Assembly: GCA_937901285.1 (NCBI GenBank)
Contig: CALCHI010000302.1
Location: forward strand, 1-7,149
Direction of reading: 5' to 3'
Length of the DNA stretch: 7,149 bases
DNA from: UBA8437 sp003445035
GTDB lineage: Bacteria > Planctomycetota > Planctomycetia > Planctomycetales > Planctomycetaceae
Under the pieces are notes generated by a model. The model was given only the letters and a program-made list of their open reading frames with translations, was not told the origin of the DNA and searched no databases. How positions within the stretch are numbered: position 1 is the stretch's first letter; every line of letters begins with the position of its first letter. A program made the translations under genes and the position numbers. Shown here piece after piece: positions 6,551 to 7,149 of the stretch.

Positions 6551-6572
6551 CAACCACAGGATCTTCTGACCG

Positions 6573-7149
6573 ATGACCACTGACCGCCTGCGACTGGGCA
6601 TGTTCGTGATGCCGGTCCACGATCCGGACAAGCCGTTGGCTCAGTGTTTCGACGAGGACCTGGAGCTGGCGGTCAAGTGCGAGGAATTGGGGTTCGACGA
6701 TTTCTGGGTCGGCGAGCATCATTCGTCGACATACGAAAACATTGCGATGCCCGAGATCTTCCTCGCCAGGGTGCTGGGGGAGACCTCCCGGATCCGGATC
6801 GGCCCGGCACCGGTCTGCCTGCAGTATCACCACCCCGCTCACGTCGCCAGTCGTCTCGCCTTTCTCGACCACCTCTCGCACGGTCGTCTCAACGTCTGCT
6901 TCGGCCCGGGAGCGATCCCCACCGACATGGAAATGTTCGGAGTCGACCCCAAGGAAGCCGGCCGCCGCGTCGTCGAGGCGATCAACATGATCCTGGAGAT
7001 GTGGACCAGCACACCTCCTTACGAGATCGACGGAGATTTCTGGTCGATCCGGCTGACCGACAACCTCGACCCCGACATGGGCCTGTCTGGCATCCACCAC
7101 CCGCTGCAGACCCCGCACCCGCCCATCTTCACCCCCTGCATCACCCGCG
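6573..7149 (+). CDS. LLM-class flavin-dependent oxidoreductase (bacterial luciferase-like monooxygenase), N-terminal part
   Basis: The first 192 codons are present and the gene runs off the right edge. The family is usually 330-400 aa, so about half is seen. The fold is the luciferase-like TIM barrel. LRLGMFVMPV (6-15) is the first strand, and FDDFWVGEHH (41-50) is the signature second strand with the EHH motif. RIRIGPAP (73-80) follows, and LDHLSHGRLNVCFGPG (98-113) matches the family's LDxLSxGR...GxG flavin-site signature. The sequence recalls the limonene-1,2-monooxygenase-like subgroup, which uses FMNH2 and oxygen, but the substrate cannot be assigned. The ATG at 6573 is the first possible start: an in-frame TGA sits at 6567-6569. 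The Shine-Dalgarno is weak (AGG about 12 bases upstream). The gene is divergent from the glycan operon and probably unrelated in function. Confidence 0.9.
   Translation, partial: MTTDRLRLGMFVMPVHDPDKPLAQCFDEDLELAVKCEELGFDDFWVGEHHSSTYENIAMPEIFLARVLGETSRIRIGPAPVCLQYHHPAHVASRLAFLDHLSHGRLNVCFGPGAIPTDMEMFGVDPKEAGRRVVEAINMILEMWTSTPPYEIDGDFWSIRLTDNLDPDMGLSGIHHPLQTPHPPIFTPCITR

Larger units (their letters stand above)
6348..6572. other. Divergent intergenic region (225 bp)
   Basis: This is the only sizeable non-coding stretch, and both flanking genes are transcribed away from it. It is visibly more A+T-rich in places than the genes. It holds the minus-strand TATACT box, a weak plus-strand promoter candidate (6486-6515), an inverted repeat (6526-6550), and a short five-base-pair hairpin in the operon leader (TCGCC 6367-6371, GGCGA 6377-6381). 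No RNA gene or protein-coding frame is supported. Confidence 0.75.

Noticed and set aside
6526..6556. Possible tRNA 3' remnant (TTCGAAC loop followed by a paired arm and ACCA) as an attachment site
   Set aside because: The T-stem bases do not pair around TTCGAAC, and no anticodon arm or 5' half exists upstream. The arms are better described as a simple inverted repeat.
6459..7118. 219-codon minus-strand frame opposite the LLM monooxygenase
   Set aside because: The plus strand encodes the EHH and LDHLSHGR luciferase-family motifs. The minus-strand product has no recognisable domain.
1..7149. CRISPR array, insertion sequence, toxin-antitoxin or phage genes
   Set aside because: I saw no regularly spaced direct repeats, transposase or integrase motifs, or small gene pairs on either strand.

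Overview
The window is a G+C-rich bacterial segment with dense coding on both strands, few non-coding bases and strong codon-position bias. That bias produces long antisense open frames that are not genes. The taxon cannot be fixed by reading alone. A membrane glycosyltransferase-like protein with a C-terminal TPR array, next to AsnB and a DPM1-like GT2, is a combination common in Planctomycetota and other environmental or marine high-GC lineages. A planctomycete-like or similar uncultivated bacterium is a low-confidence guess.

Layout: (1) bases 1-211, plus strand, hold the last 69 codons of a YhdH/AcuI-type NADPH quinone oxidoreductase/acrylyl-CoA reductase. (2) Bases 208-6347, minus strand, hold a compact four-gene operon. 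In transcription order it encodes a 601-aa polytopic GT-C/TMTC-like membrane protein with five TPRs, a 321-aa DPM1/GtrB-like GT2 with two C-terminal membrane helices, a 655-aa class-II glutamine-dependent asparagine synthetase/amidotransferase, and a 466-aa FAD-dependent oxidoreductase of the protoporphyrinogen oxidase/UDP-galactopyranose mutase superfamily. (3) Bases 6348-6572 are the only real intergenic region, between divergent transcription units. (4) Bases 6573-7149, plus strand, hold the first 192 codons of an LLM-class flavin-dependent monooxygenase.

The operon junctions are very tight: an ATGA overlap, a 7-nt gap and a GTGA overlap. The second and fourth genes have good Shine-Dalgarno sequences. 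The last operon gene and the plus-strand AcuI gene converge on one CTAG that supplies the TAG stop of both.

Working model (inference): the GT2 loads a sugar onto a polyprenyl phosphate, the TPR membrane protein uses the lipid-linked sugar to glycosylate a protein or glycan outside the cytoplasm, and AsnB plus the FAD protein modify the sugar or an acceptor. This would be a small surface-glycoconjugate or protein O-glycosylation cassette between two metabolic oxidoreductase genes. Every family here is recognisable. The novelty, if any, lies in the four-gene combination, and no substrate can be read from sequence.
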